Below, in pieces: positions 23,780 through 35,600 of a stretch of 64,000 bases of DNA (the stretch's first letter is position 1; every line of letters begins with the position of its first letter). The notes under the pieces were generated by a model, which was not told the DNA's origin, ran no database searches, and worked only from the letters and a program-made list of their open reading frames with translations. Made by a program: the position numbers and the translations under genes. The stretch is from Zygnema cylindricum (lineage: Eukaryota > Streptophyta > Zygnematophyceae > Zygnematales > Zygnemataceae): assembly GCA_037447655.1 (NCBI GenBank), contig JBBHKE010003158.1:163296-227295 (forward strand), read 5' to 3'.

Positions 23780-24580
23780 TGTTGTTTTTGGAAAGCTTTT
23801 AGTCTCAGCATATTAGTAGGAGGATAGAAAGACAGTAATTTGTAACGTAATGACATGCGTCATCACTTAAGAGCAGTACAGGACAACGCAACTGCTATGT
23901 AGACAGAGCAGCGCAGCAACAGAGCAGCGCAGCAGCGCAGATGCTATGTAGACAGAGCAGCGTAGCAGCAAAGCTCCGACACAGACAGGACAACGCAGCT
24001 CCGGTTACTTTGGATATAATCCGAAAAAAACAACGCAACTAGTGTTACCTTGGAAATGATTCGATACGGAACAACGCAACTGCGATTGATATGAATCAAG
24101 TCAACGAACCTCAATTTATTGGGTAACTCAGTGTAAGCTTAGTGGTAACTTAGTGGTAGCTCAGTGGTAACGTAGTGGTAGCTCAGTGGTAGCTTGACAT
24201 ATTAGTAATGCTTGGTAGCTTAACGTACCTCTCAGGTACACTAATATTGCCGGTACAATATTAGTATAAGACCTAGGACTCAGAACACATGATGGATTCA
24301 GACTTCCAAGTAGTAAAACAGCACACAGTTTTTGGGAAACTTTTGAGTACTATTTCTTGAGTGTTGTCGGATCAATTGTACTGAAACTTTTGGAGTTGTC
24401 AGTGTTTATGCTGTTATATACTTTGATAGTGTTTTGTGAAGTTTGGATGCGTGTATAAGATTTGGTGAGCACTTGTAAAAAGCTGTTTGGTAGGATTCTT
24501 GATAGCTTCTGAGAGTGTATCATGTCTATTTCTATTACTACTGCTGCTCCTCCACCTGCACCAGTGGTTGTAGAACAACA
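23780..24580 (+). repeat. Family-3 LTR, 5' LTR of element D
   Basis: 801 bp, TGTTGTTTTTGGAAAGC ... GTAGAACAACA. Landmarks are CAGCGCAGC-type repeats at about 23900-23980, a tandem GTGGTARCTYA repeat at about 24130-24200, the hairpin ACTAATATTG-n6-CAATATTAGT at about 24240-24265, a possible TATATAC box at about 24415-24421, and the gag ATG at 24522, 59 bases before the LTR ends. Transcription from this LTR would drive the element; the exact start is not visible. Confidence 0.93.
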
Positions 24581-25374
24581 AGTTATGGGTCTGTCATTAA
24601 GAATTCCTATCTTTTCCAGGGAAAAGTATGTTTACTGGGCGGATATGGTGGAGACACACTTTGAGAATGTCAATATTTTGGATATATTGGATGGTTTCCT
24701 GGATGAATCTGATCCGTCATGGCCTAAGAAAAATACGCAGACTCCTTCTATTCTGAAATTTTGTATATCTGAGGACTTAGCTATGTCTCGGATAAAAATG
24801 AAAAAAGCAAGATATCTGGATTTCACTTAAAAATGATTATGAAAATGCTAATGTCTAGGAAGAGCTTCTATTGGCTGGAAAAATTTGGGACTATAAGTAC
24901 ACTGGCGGTACAATGGCTGAATATTCTAACAAATTTCGCATCCTTGTAGATGCAAATGCTTTTGCAGGTGGGGTGTTTCCTCAGCTTCAACATGCTGCAT
25001 TACTCATGAGGGGTCTCTCTCGTAGTATGAAAGGAGCATCTGATATGCTCAAACAGAAAGATAAAGCTAGCTGGACTTTACAGTTAGCTATCAATATTTT
25101 ACTAGAAGAGTAAGCTACATCTTATATTCTCAATGTTGAGCAAGTAGAGTCTTTTAATTCAAACTTTGAGAGGAAAGGACAGTTTAATCAGCAAAGGAAT
25201 CAGTTTAATCAATTTAGACAGTTTAACGAAGGTGGAAATAGACAATCCAACAATGCATGTTTCTATTATAGTGAGAGAGGTCATGGATACAAATTCTGTC
25301 GTAAGCTTAAAAAAGCTAACGATACTGGTTTATACAGGCCGGGATGGCAACAAAGTCAGTTTTACAAAAGCTTC
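24522..25374 (+). pseudogene. Copia gag of element D (broken)
   Basis: The frame starts at ATG 24522 inside the LTR, giving MSISITTAAPPPAPVVVEQQ, then runs through the primer site (VMGLSLRIPIFSREKYVYW) and ends at 24830 after a frameshift near 24815. The continuation lies one frame over: TAG at about 24856, then 24871-25113 (KIWDYKYTGGTMAEYSNKF), TAA at 25111-25113, and a Gln/Asn-rich stretch leading to a zinc-knuckle remnant at 25258-25299 (CFYYSERGHGYKFC; CX2C lost by Cys to Tyr). It resembles the UBN2/copia-type gag family. It would form the particle and bind element RNA. Confidence 0.88.
24581..24593 (+). promoter_or_regulatory. Primer-binding site of element D (degenerate half-tRNA type)
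   Basis: Immediately after the LTR lies AGTTATGGGTCTG, an imperfect version of the GGTTATGGGCCCA site that follows the LTR in element B. GTTATGGG pairs with the anticodon loop and stem (CCCATAAC) of initiator tRNA-Met. There is no conventional site complementary to a tRNA 3' end (no TGGTATCAGAGC). Assigned by position and by comparison with B and C. Confidence 0.6.
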
Positions 25375-26067
25375 ACAGGGCCTACACCTCATGGAAATTC
25401 ACTATTTTTGGCTTATTCGTCTCTCCAAAATGAGACTTTGACGTTTTATGCGGAGGACGAAACGGATCTATTCGCTATGGCGGTAGCAATGAAGGGAGCA
25501 AAGGACCTTGGATGGATAATGGATACAGAAGCGTCAGCCCACATGTGCTGGAACAAGGCCATCTTCAAAAATCTGAAAACAACGACGGAGAAAAATATTT
25601 ATTATGCATGTGGAATGAGTGTTCGGACTCATGCTTTCGGTGATGTGTCCTTGCTGGTTGATGTAGAAGGAAAGGCAATTGAAAGGACTCTTCACAATGT
25701 CTTATTTGTGCCTGACTATAAGAAAAAAAAAATTCTACGTCTTTGGTAGAGAGTAAAGGCTTTGAGATTAATTTGAAAAATGGTCGGCTGGTTGTTAGCA
25801 AAAATAGAAAAGTTGCGGTTACAGGTACTAGAGATAATAGCAAGATGTACCGCATGGATATGGCTAATACTACAAGAGAATGATGTTTTGTACTCTGGTG
25901 ATTTGCACTCAGATGAGTGGCATAAAAGATTAGGCCATGTAATCTACGATAGTTTAAGAATAATGGTGCTTGCTGGCAAAATAGAGGGTGTATCAATCAC
26001 AGATCAGTCGTTCAAAACATGTGATGGCTGCGCTTTAGGCAAAAATCCACAGACTGCCATTTCCTAA
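25375..26067 (+). pseudogene. Copia protease and GAG-pre-integrase region of element D
   Basis: The protease centre is D-T-E-A at 25522-25533, where the active enzyme needs D-S/T-G, so it is inactive. The frame breaks at an A10 run (25723-25732), a likely slippage indel. The frame is regained near 25875 and shows EWHKRLGH and KTCDGCALGK, the HHCC zinc site of the integrase N terminus (frame 25780-26067), before stops at 26065 and beyond. The amino acids and breaks are the same as in element E. Confidence 0.87.
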
Positions 26068-26830
26068 AGAGTCTGAGCATCGGTTAACAAAACTTTAACA
26101 ACAAATTCATTCGGATGTTTTTGGACCTGCGAAGGTTACATCTGTCGGGGGGATGAAATATATGGTCACATGCACAGATGATTTCTCCAAGTTTACAAAA
26201 TTTTACTTCATGAAAAAAAAGAGCGAAGTGTTTGGTCACTTCAAACACTATAAAGCATGGGTTGAAAAGCTTCATAATTTACCTATTTTGCAGCTCAAGT
26301 CGTACAATGGTGGTGAATATACATCGAAGGAGTTTGAAACCATTTTACTCGAGGAAGGTATAAGTCATCTGTTGACTCTTCCATATTCACCGGAACAAAA
26401 TAGGGTGTCGGAGAGATTAAATAGAACACTCACGGAGAGCTCTAGGTCGATGCTTGCAGATAAAAGTGTGGATCCGAAATTATGGGCTAAGGCTTTAAAT
26501 TGTGCAGTTTATATTAAAAATAGGATAGGATCAAGATCAGTAGACACTACACCTTACGAGATCTAGACAGGTAGCAAACCAAATGTTAGCCATTTCAAGG
26601 TCTTTGGTAGTCAATGCTTTATCTTGGATACGTCTACATATAGATGAAAAATGGAACCGAAAGGATTTCTGGGTATTTTGTTAGGATATTATGATCACTC
26701 AAAAGGTTATAGAGTCTTTGTGTTTGAGAGGCAGAAAATAGTTCTAGCACGGAATATTATTATAAAGGATGAGCTTGACTCCATAGATTTATTTCAAATG
26801 TTAGAGTAACAAAAGCAGCAAAAAGTACAG
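26068..26830 (+). pseudogene. Copia integrase core of element D (catalytic Asp replaced by Tyr)
   Basis: Open from 26153 to 26566. The Asp pair of TCTDDFSKF is at codons 9-10, Tyr replaces the second catalytic Asp at codon 51 (26303-26305, in SYNGGEY), and Glu is retained at codon 87 (SERLNRTL). A TAG at 26564-26566 stands where element A has Trp (TPYERW). After that, SKPNVSHFKVFGSQCFI continues in frame, followed by further stops. Sequence is nearly identical to element E up to about 26830, where identity drops sharply. Confidence 0.88.
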
Positions 26831-27823
26831 AAATATGCAAGAACTTGTCCTGCAGATGCAACATTCTCCGGTAGTGACTCTGGAGTCCGTCTCTCTCCAA
26901 GTTCCTTAACAAGTTCAAATCCAACCGGACCAACAACGGTCAATACACACATTCAACCAGCGCAATCAGCGCAATGCGCGGCATCCAACGATCTCAGCCT
27001 CAAAATTTCCGGGGGGAAGAAGATCCAGCAACCGCCTGCAAGCAATCTCTCACTTTGCCTACTCGGCAACCTTAGAGGAGCCCTTAACCAACAAAGAAGC
27101 CTTCTCATCACTAGAGTGGAATCACTGGATCGAGGCAGCAAACAACGAAATGAAGTCCATCATGGAGGCTCAAACATAGGAGCTTGTGGACCTTCCTCCG
27201 GACTGAAAAGCGATAGGCAGCAAATGGGTATTCAAGGTGAAGTTAAATCTCGATAACAATATTGAACGGTATATGGCCTTACTTGTGGTTAAGGGGTATA
27301 ATCAAAAGGAAAGAATTGATTTTGAAGAAATTTTTTCTTCGGTTATCAGATTTCCGACATTCGGGATTTTGTTGTCCCTAGCTGATATAAAAGTTAGGGA
27401 AATACATCAAATGGATGTAAAGACAGCATTCTTGCATGGAGAACTAGAGGAGACCATTTACATGCAGCACCCTGAAAAGTATGCAAAACCAAGAAAATAG
27501 CACTTAGTATGCAAGTTGCTAAAATCTTTGTACGGCCTTAAACATGCCCTTAGGCAATGGAATCTGAAAACTTGATGAATTATTGACCAGTTTAGGATTT
27601 CAAAGGATAAGTTCTGATCACTCTGTCTACGTTCTAAAGGGTTAAATGGGATAGTGTAAATAGCGGTGTATGTAGATGATTTACTATTAATTAGCAAATC
27701 AATGACTGAAATTAACAAAATCAAAACTGCTCTAAACTCACGGTTCGAGATGAAAGACCTCGGTGAGGCAAAATATATTTTGGGTATCTAGGTAGAGACG
27801 GACAGAAACTAAAAGTAATAAAA
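26831..27823 (+). pseudogene. Copia reverse transcriptase of element D (broken)
   Basis: Blocks visible in order: a degenerate linker; ITGSR-like and MKSIMEAQT followed by TAG where E has Trp (QTWELVDL); KLNLDNNIERYMALLVVKGY with IHQMDVKTAFLHGELEETIY (27237-27500); LLKSLYG with frame damage; and YVDD at 27669-27680 in another frame. At least three frames are needed, so no functional RT is encoded. It is more damaged than the same region of E except around IHQMDVKTAFLHGELEE. Confidence 0.86.
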
Positions 27824-28644
27824 TTGACTCAAAAAGAGGCTATTGGAAACATGTTCGATGAGTATAGAATGCGGGGGGCAAAAGGATATCTGACTCCAAT
27901 GGAGATCCGGCATAAGTTAGAGGGAGAAGAGACACAACCAGGTGTCATTGTTAGCGAGTATTTAGAGTCAGGGGAGAATGATCGTATAACATTGATACCT
28001 TATAGACAGATAGTGGGAAGCTTAATATATTTCATGAATTGTACCCGTCTTGACATTGCTGCAGCAGTTGGGGTACTGTGCAGAAGTCTAGAGAATCCAA
28101 AAAAATCTGATTTTGATGCAGCAAGGAGAGTCTTAAGATATTTGGCAGGAACCAAAGACCTCAAACTCACACTAGGCGGAGGAGAAGTAAACTGCAAACG
28201 TGGAGTGATGCAAGCTATGGCGATATGCCAAGACGAAAGTCCACCACGAGATTCGTTCTACAAATTGGGAACACGACTTGCTGCTAGAGCAACAAACTTC
28301 AAAAGGTTACAGCACAGTCGCCAATGGAGTCAAAATATATGGCAGCAAGCTCGGCCCTCAAAAAACTCTTATGGGTAAAATCCATGTTACAAGAACTAGG
28401 ATACATGCAGGTTGATCCACTAGTGATCAGGTGTGACAACCAGGCTGCCATTGCCATTGCTTCTAACACGAGTCATCACTTCAAAAGAAAGCACATAGAT
28501 GTAAGATTACACTTTGTAAGAGAAAATGTGTTCTCTAGAGTGATTAAATTATGTTATTTTCCAGACGCAAAAATGATTGATGATATGCTCACTAAAGCCC
28601 TTCTTGCACCTAAACTGAAGTATTGTAGGGACGCAGTGGGATAA
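27824..28644 (+). pseudogene. Copia RT linker and RNase H of element D (broken)
   Basis: Frame 27824-28378 reads MTQKEAIGNMFDEYRMRGAK through SLIYFMNCTRLDIAAAVGVL and ARRVLRYLAGTKDLKL, then loses the frame at about 28190. Frame 28324-28644 picks up MESKYMAASSALKKLLWVKS (catalytic Glu), CDNQAAIAIAS (catalytic Asp kept, unlike E) and KLKYCRDAVG, then the TAA at 28642-28644. The middle of RNase H, with the first catalytic Asp (WSDAS in E), falls in the shifted segment. Confidence 0.87.
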
Positions 28645-28813
28645 AGTGCTTAGTTGAATTGCTGCACTACTATATTGCCACGCTGCAATAAGTCCAACAT
28701 TGAGATATAGTGGTATTGGGTGACTTGCTAATTGTTATATTGCTATGCTGCGATGCTTCGCAAATTTGTCATCGTAGCTGCGCTGGTATGTTGAGTCTAA
28801 AGCTTTAGGGGAG
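28645..28813 (+). other. Element D 3' untranslated region with polypurine tract
   Basis: 169 bp between the pol stop and the 3' LTR, rich in short ATTGCTATGCTGC-type repeats. The polypurine tract AAAGCTTTAGGGGAG is at 28799-28813, abutting the LTR. It provides the empty site for the solo LTR in element E. Confidence 0.8.
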
Positions 28814-29615
28814 TGTTGTTTTTGGGAAGCTTTCAGTCTCAGCAAATTAGTAGGACGGTAGATAGACAGTAAATTGTAACGTAAGGACATACGTCATCAC
28901 TTTAGTGTAGTACAAGACAACGCAAGTGCTATGCAGACATAGCAAGGCACTTGCTATGTAGATAGAGCAGCGCAGCAACAGAGCAGCGCAGTAGCGCAGC
29001 TGCTATGTAGATAGAGCAACGCAACATTGAAGCTGCGACATAGAAAGGACAACGCAGCTGCGGCTACTTTGGATATAATCCGTACAAACAACGCAACTAT
29101 TGTTATCTTGGATATGATTCGATACGGAACAACGCAGCTGCAAGTGATATGAATCAAGTCAACGAACCTCAACTTAGTGGGTAACTCAGTGGTGGCTTAG
29201 TGGTACCTTAGTGGTAGCTCAGTGGTAGCTTGACAATATAGTATTGCTTGGTAGCTTAACGTACCTTTCAGGTACACTGGTATTGCCGATACAACACTAG
29301 TATAAGACTTAGGACTCCGAACACATGATGGATTCAGACTTCCAAGTAGTAAACTGCAAACAGTTTTTGGGAAACTTATGAGTATTATATCTTGAGTGTT
29401 CTCGGGTCAATTGTACTGAAACTTCGGGAGATGTCAGTGTTTATGCTGCTCTCTACTTTGATAGAGCTTTGTGAAGTTTGGATGAGAGTATAAGATTTGG
29501 TGAGCACTTGTAAACATCTGTTTGGTAGGATACTTTATAGATTCTAAGAGTGTATCATGCCTACTTCTATTACTACTGCTGCTCCTCCACCTGCAGCGGT
29601 GGTTCTAAAATAACA
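28814..29615 (+). repeat. Family-3 LTR, 3' LTR of element D
   Basis: 802 bp, TGTTGTTTTTGGGAAGC ... TTCTAAAATAACA, followed by ACAAT. It differs from the 5' LTR at many positions (for instance, the ACTAATATTG hairpin is degraded to CACTGGTATTGCCGATACAAC). The in-LTR gag leader begins ATGCC at about 29557 and contains a stop near its end (CTAAAATAACA), which would be harmless in a 3' LTR. The minus ORF 28954-29172 is chance. Confidence 0.92.
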
Positions 29616-32600
29616 ACAATTAGCGATAACAAGAATTGTTATCTAAATTACACAAACAGTTAGCGCTAACAAGAATTGTTACTCAAATAACACAAACTTG
29701 TTCGTGCTAATAGGAATTATACCTAAATTACACAAACAGTTAGCGATAATAGGAATTGTTATCTTTTTTACACAAATAGTTAGCGATAACAAGAATTGTT
29801 ACCTAAATTACACAAACAGTTAGCGATAACAATAATTTTTTCCTAAATTACAAAAACAGTTAGCGCTAACAAGAATTGATATCTAAATTACACAAACAAT
29901 TAGCAATAACAGGAATTATTATCTAATATACACAAATAGTTATCGATAAAAAGAATTGTTACCTAAATTTCACAAAGAGTGATGAAGCAAATTGCTTCCT
30001 TACACAAATAGTTAGCGCTAACAGGAGTTGATATATAAATTACATAAACTGTTAGCGACAATTAAAATTGTTACCTAAATTACACAAACAGTTAGCGATA
30101 ACAAGAATTGTTATTTAACTTACACAAACTATTAGCGCTAATAGGAATTGTTACCTAATTTATAGAAACTGTTAACGATAACAAGAATTGTTATCTAAAT
30201 TACACATACAGTTAGCGCTAACAGGAATTTTTACCTAAATTACACAAACTGTTAGCGATAACAAGAATTGTTACCTAAATTACACAAACAGTTAGCAATA
30301 ACAAGAATTATTATTTAACTTACACAAACTGTTAGCGCTAACAAGAATTGTTACCTAAATTACACAAACAGTTAGCAATAACAAGAATTATTATTTAACT
30401 TACACAAACTGTTAGCGCTAACAAGAATTGTTACCTAAATTACACAAACAGTTATTGCTAACAAGAATGGTTACCTAACTTACACAAACTGTTAGCGATA
30501 AGGGGAATTGTTACCTAACTTACACAAACAGTTGGCGCTAACAGGAATTGTTATCTAACTTACACAAACTGTTAGCCATAACAATAATTTTTACCTATAT
30601 TACACAAGCAGTTAGCGATAACATGATTGTTACCTAACTAACACAAACTGTTTGCGCTAGTAGGAATTGATATCTAACTTACACAAACTATTATCATTAA
30701 CAACAATTGTTACCTAGATTATAGAAACCGTTAGCGCTAACAAGAATTGTTATCTAAATTACACAAACTGTTTGCCCTAACATGAATTGTTACCTAACTT
30801 ACACAAACAGTTAGCGATAACAAGAATTGTTATCTAAATTACACAAACTGTTAGCGATAACAGGAATTGTTATCTAATTTAAACAAACACTTAGCGATAA
30901 CAATAATTTGTACCTTAATTACAGAAAGTAATTAGCGCTAACAGGAATTGTTATCGAACTTACACAAATTGTTAGCGCTTACAAGAATGGTTACCTAACT
31001 TACAGAAATTGTTAGCGATAAGAGAAATTGTTACCTAACTTACACAAACTGTTAGCGCTAACAAGAATGGTTACCTAAATTACGCAAACTGTTATTGCTA
31101 ATAGGAATTGATATCTAACTTACACAAACTGTTAAGGATAACAAAGAGTGTTACCTAAATTACACAAACAGTTAGCGGTAAAAAAAACTGTTACCTAACT
31201 TACGCAAACTGTTAGCGCTAACATGAATTCTTACCTAACTTACACAAACTGTTAGCGATAACAAGAATTGTTTCCTAAATTACAAAAACAGTTAGCGCTA
31301 ACAGGAATTGTTACCTAAATTACAAAAACTGTTTGCGCTAACAAGAATTGTTACCTAACTTACACAAACAGTTAGCGATAACAGGAATTGTTATCTAAAT
31401 CACAGCAATTGTTAGTGATAAAAAGAATTGTTATCTAATTTAAACAAACACTTAGCGATAACAAACATAGTTACCTAAATTAGCGATAACAGAAATTGTT
31501 ATATAAATTAAACAAAATAATAGCGATAACACAAATTTTTATCTAAATTACACAAAATATTAGCGATAACAAGAATTGTTTTTAACTTACAAAAATTGTT
31601 AGCGCTAACATGAAATTTTACCTAACTTACACAAATTGTTAGCCATAACCAAAATTGTTATCTAAATTACACAAACAGTTACGCTAACAGGAATTTTTAC
31701 CTAAATTACACAAACTCTTAGCGATAAGAAAAACTGTTACCTAAATTACAGAAACAGTTAGCGATAACAAGAATTGTAACCTAAATTAAACAAACAGTTA
31801 GCGCTAACATGATGTTATCTAACTTACACAAACTATAAGCGCTAACAAGAATGGTTACCTAAATTGCACAAACTCTTAGCGATACGAAGAATTCTTATCT
31901 AACTTACACAAACTTTTAGCGATAACATGAATTGTTTTCTAAATTAATCAAACTGTTAGGGATAATAGGAATAGTTATCAAAATTACACAAACTGTTAGA
32001 GCCAATAGGAATTGTTATCTAAATTACACAAACTGTTAGCGCTAACACGAATTGTTTTCTAACTTACAAAAATTGTTAGAGATAACAAGAACTATTACCT
32101 AAATTACACAAGCAGTTAGGGATAACAAATTTGTTACCTAACTTACAGAAACTGTTAGCGATAACAAGAATTGTTACCTAAATTACACAAACTGTTAGAG
32201 ATAACAGGAATTGTTATATAAATTACACAAATTGTTTGTGCTGACAGACATTGTTACCTAACTTACACACATTGTTAGCGCTAACATGAATTATTACCTA
32301 AATTACACATACAGTTAGCGCTAACAAAATGGTTACCTAATTTGCACAAACTGTTAGCGATATGAGGAATTGTTACCTAAATTACACAAAGTGTTAGCGC
32401 TAACAGGAATAGTTATCTAAATTACACAAACTGTTAGCGCTAACAAGAATTGTTACATAAATTACACAAGCATTTAGCGATAACATGAATTTGTTACCTA
32501 AATTAACAAACAGTTAGCGATAACAAGAATTGTTATTTAACTTACACAAATTGTTAGCGCTAACATGAATGGTTACCTAACTTTCACAAATTGTTAGGGA

Positions 32601-35600
32601 TAACAAAAAATGTTATCTAAATTACACAAACAGTTAGCGCTAACAGGAATTTTTACCTAAATTACACAAACTCTTATATAAGAAAAATGGATGCTTACAA
32701 AAACAGTTAGCGTCGATTATAACCTAATTACACAAATAGTTAGCTAACAATGTTTCTACACACAAACTTTGTGGGAAACAAAGATTTTAACCCTAAATTC
32801 TGGGGATTGGAAAATTAACCCTAGCTTAGATAATTATTAGCGATAACAAAATTGTTACCTAAATTACACAAATAGTAAGCGTGCCACTTGGTATTAGATT
32901 AATCCAAGAAATTCGATTGGAATACATGAATTCGTTATCTAAATTCCTATCTTAAAGATAAACAAGCGACGTAAATCCTAAAGCTATTGCATTTCTCGGG
33001 GAATTATTTCTAACTTACAAAAATGTAGGAGATAATTTATTTACCTAAATACACAAGCGGAGTTAAAGATTTGTTACCTAACCAGTGAAGTGTTAATGAT
33101 AACAAAATCGTGCATAAATTACAAGCAAACCTTGTAAATTTCAAAAATTGTTTTTCTACACAAACATTTATTTACCTACTTAAGCAAACTGGCTTCTGTG
33201 ACTGTTTCCTAATAAAATTGTTTGCTATAATAGGTGTATCCACCAAACGTAGCGCAAGAACAGTTACCTAACACAAAACTGTTACGATAAGAGGAATTGT
33301 TGGCTACTTTCAAAACATTAGAGATAAGAATTGTTACCTATTCCGGCAGTAGAATTGCTACCTAACTTACCAAATTTAGAGATTATTTACCTAAACTTCA
33401 AACTGTTAGCGATAATGGGGTGTATCTGGGTACAAATTGTTTGTGCTAATAGACATTGTTACCTAACTTACCCAAACTGTTAGCCCTAACAGGAATTGTT
33501 CCCTAAATTACACAAAATCTTAGCGTTTACATGAATTGTTTCCTAACTTACACAATTTGTTAACGATAACACGATTTGATATCTAAATTACACGAATAGT
33601 TAGCGATAACAGGTATTGTTACCTAAATTACAGTAACTGTCAGCGATAACAAGAATTGTGACCTAAATTACACATAAAGTTAGTGATAACATGAATTGTT
33701 ATCTAAATTACACAAACTGTTAGGGATAGCAAAAATTGCGACCTAAATTACACAAACAGTTAGCGATAACAAGAATTGTTATTTAACTTACACAAACTAT
33801 TATCGCTAACAATATTTGATACCTAACTTACACAAACTGTTAGCGATAAAAAGAATTGTAATCTAAATTACACAAACAGTTAGCAATAACATGAATTGTT
33901 ACCTAAATCACACAAACTGTTAGCGATAACAAGTTTTGTTACCTAAATTACACATACAGTTAGCGATAACAATAATTGTTACCTAAATTACAAAAACAGT
34001 TAGCGATAACAAAAATTCTTACCTAAATTACACAAACAGTTAGCGATAACAAGAATTGTGACCAAAATTACAGAAACAAATAGCGCTAACAGGATTTGTT
34101 ATCTAGCTTACAAAAACATTTAGCGTTAACAATAATGGTTACCTAACATACACAAACTGTTAGCAATAAGAGAAATTGTTACATAAATAACACAAACTGT
34201 TAGCACTAACTGGAATTGTTATCTAACTTACACAAATTGTTAGTGATAGTAAGAATTGTTACTTAAATTAAACAAGCAGTTAGTAATAACATGAATTGTT
34301 ACCTAACTTACAGAAACTCTTAGCGATAACAAGAATTGTTACCTAAATTACACAAATTGTTTGTGCTAACAGACATTTTTACCTAACTCACACAAACTGT
34401 TAGTGCTAACATGAATTGTTACCTAAATTACACATATTATTAGCGCTAACAGGAATTGTTTCCTAACTAACACAAACTGTTACCGATACCAGGAATTATA
34501 ATCTAACTTACACAAACTGTAGCGCTAACAAGAACGGTTACCTAACTTACACAAACTGTTAACGATAAGAGGAATTGTTATTTTACTTACAAAAACTGTT
34601 AGAGATAACAAGATTGTTACCTAAACTACACAAACTATTAGGGATAACAAAAATTGTGACCTACATTACACAAACATTTAGCGATAACAATAATTGTTAT
34701 TTAATTTACACAAACTATTAACGCTAACAGTATTTGATACCTAACTTACACAAATTGTTAGCGATAAAAAGAATTGTTATCACAATTACACAAAGAGTAA
34801 GCGCTAACAGGAATTGCTACCTAAATCACACAAACTGTTAGCGATAACAAGAATTGTTACCTAAATTACACAAACAGTTAGCGATAACAATAATTGTTAC
34901 CTAAATTACAGAAATAGTTAGCGATAACAGAAATTCTTACCTAAATTACACAAACAGTTAGCGATAACATGAATTGTTACCTAAATTACACAAACAATTA
35001 GCGATAAGAGAAATTGTTACTTAAATCACACACACTGTTAGCTCTAACTGGAATTGTTATCTAACTTACACAAATTGTTAGAGATAACAAGAATTGTTAC
35101 CTAAATTACACAAGTAGTTAGTGATAACATGAATTGCTACCTAACTTACAAAAACTGTTAACGATAACAAGAATTTTCACCTAAATTACACAAACTGTTA
35201 GCGATAACAGGAATAGTCATCTAAATTACACAAACTGTTAGCGCTAAACAAAATGGTTACCTAACTTACACAAACTGTTAGCGCTAACAAAAATGGTTAC
35301 CTAAATTACACATATTCTTAGCGCTAACAGGAACTGTTTCCTAACTTACACAAACTGTTAACGATAAGAGGAATTGTTATTTTACTTACACAAACTGTTA
35401 GAAATAACAAGAATTGTTACCTAAATTACATAAGCAGTTAGCGATAACAGGAATTGCTACCTAACTTACACAAACTTTTAGAGATAACAAGATTGTTACC
35501 TAAACTACAGAAACAATTAGGGATAACAAAATTTTTGACCTACATTACACAAACAATTAGCGATAGCAATAATTTTTATTTAACTTACACAAACTATTAA

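Larger units (their letters stand above)
23780..29615 (+). mobile_element. Copia element D (family 3), full length with perfect target duplication
   Basis: A complete-length Ty1/copia element of 5,836 bp. It has a 5' LTR (23780-24580), an internal region of 4,233 bp and a 3' LTR (28814-29615). Both flanks are ACAAT (23775-23779 and 29616-29620), and removing the element restores an ordinary satellite monomer (ACAAACAAT + TAGCGATAAC), so it inserted into existing satellite DNA. Domain order is gag, protease, integrase, RT, RNase H, as in copia and not gypsy. All domains carry frameshifts or stops. The two LTRs differ at many sites, so the insertion is old. Confidence 0.95.

Noticed and set aside
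24240-24265. Geminivirus-like origin hairpin (TAATATT in a stem)
   Set aside because: The nonanucleotide TAATATTAC is not in the loop; TAATATTG lies in the stem arms. No Rep-like gene is nearby and it sits in an LTR.
13856-29615. E and D as two wholly independent insertions of one element
   Set aside because: Identical frameshifts and stops over 2.6 kb, equal spacing from the orientation switch and matching 3' satellite flanks argue for inverted duplication and/or conversion, although the differing 5' flanks leave this partly open.
32790-32825. Telomere-type CCCTAAA units
   Set aside because: Only one isolated CCCTAAA and one CCCTAG occur, with no tandem run, so this is not a telomere or interstitial telomeric array.
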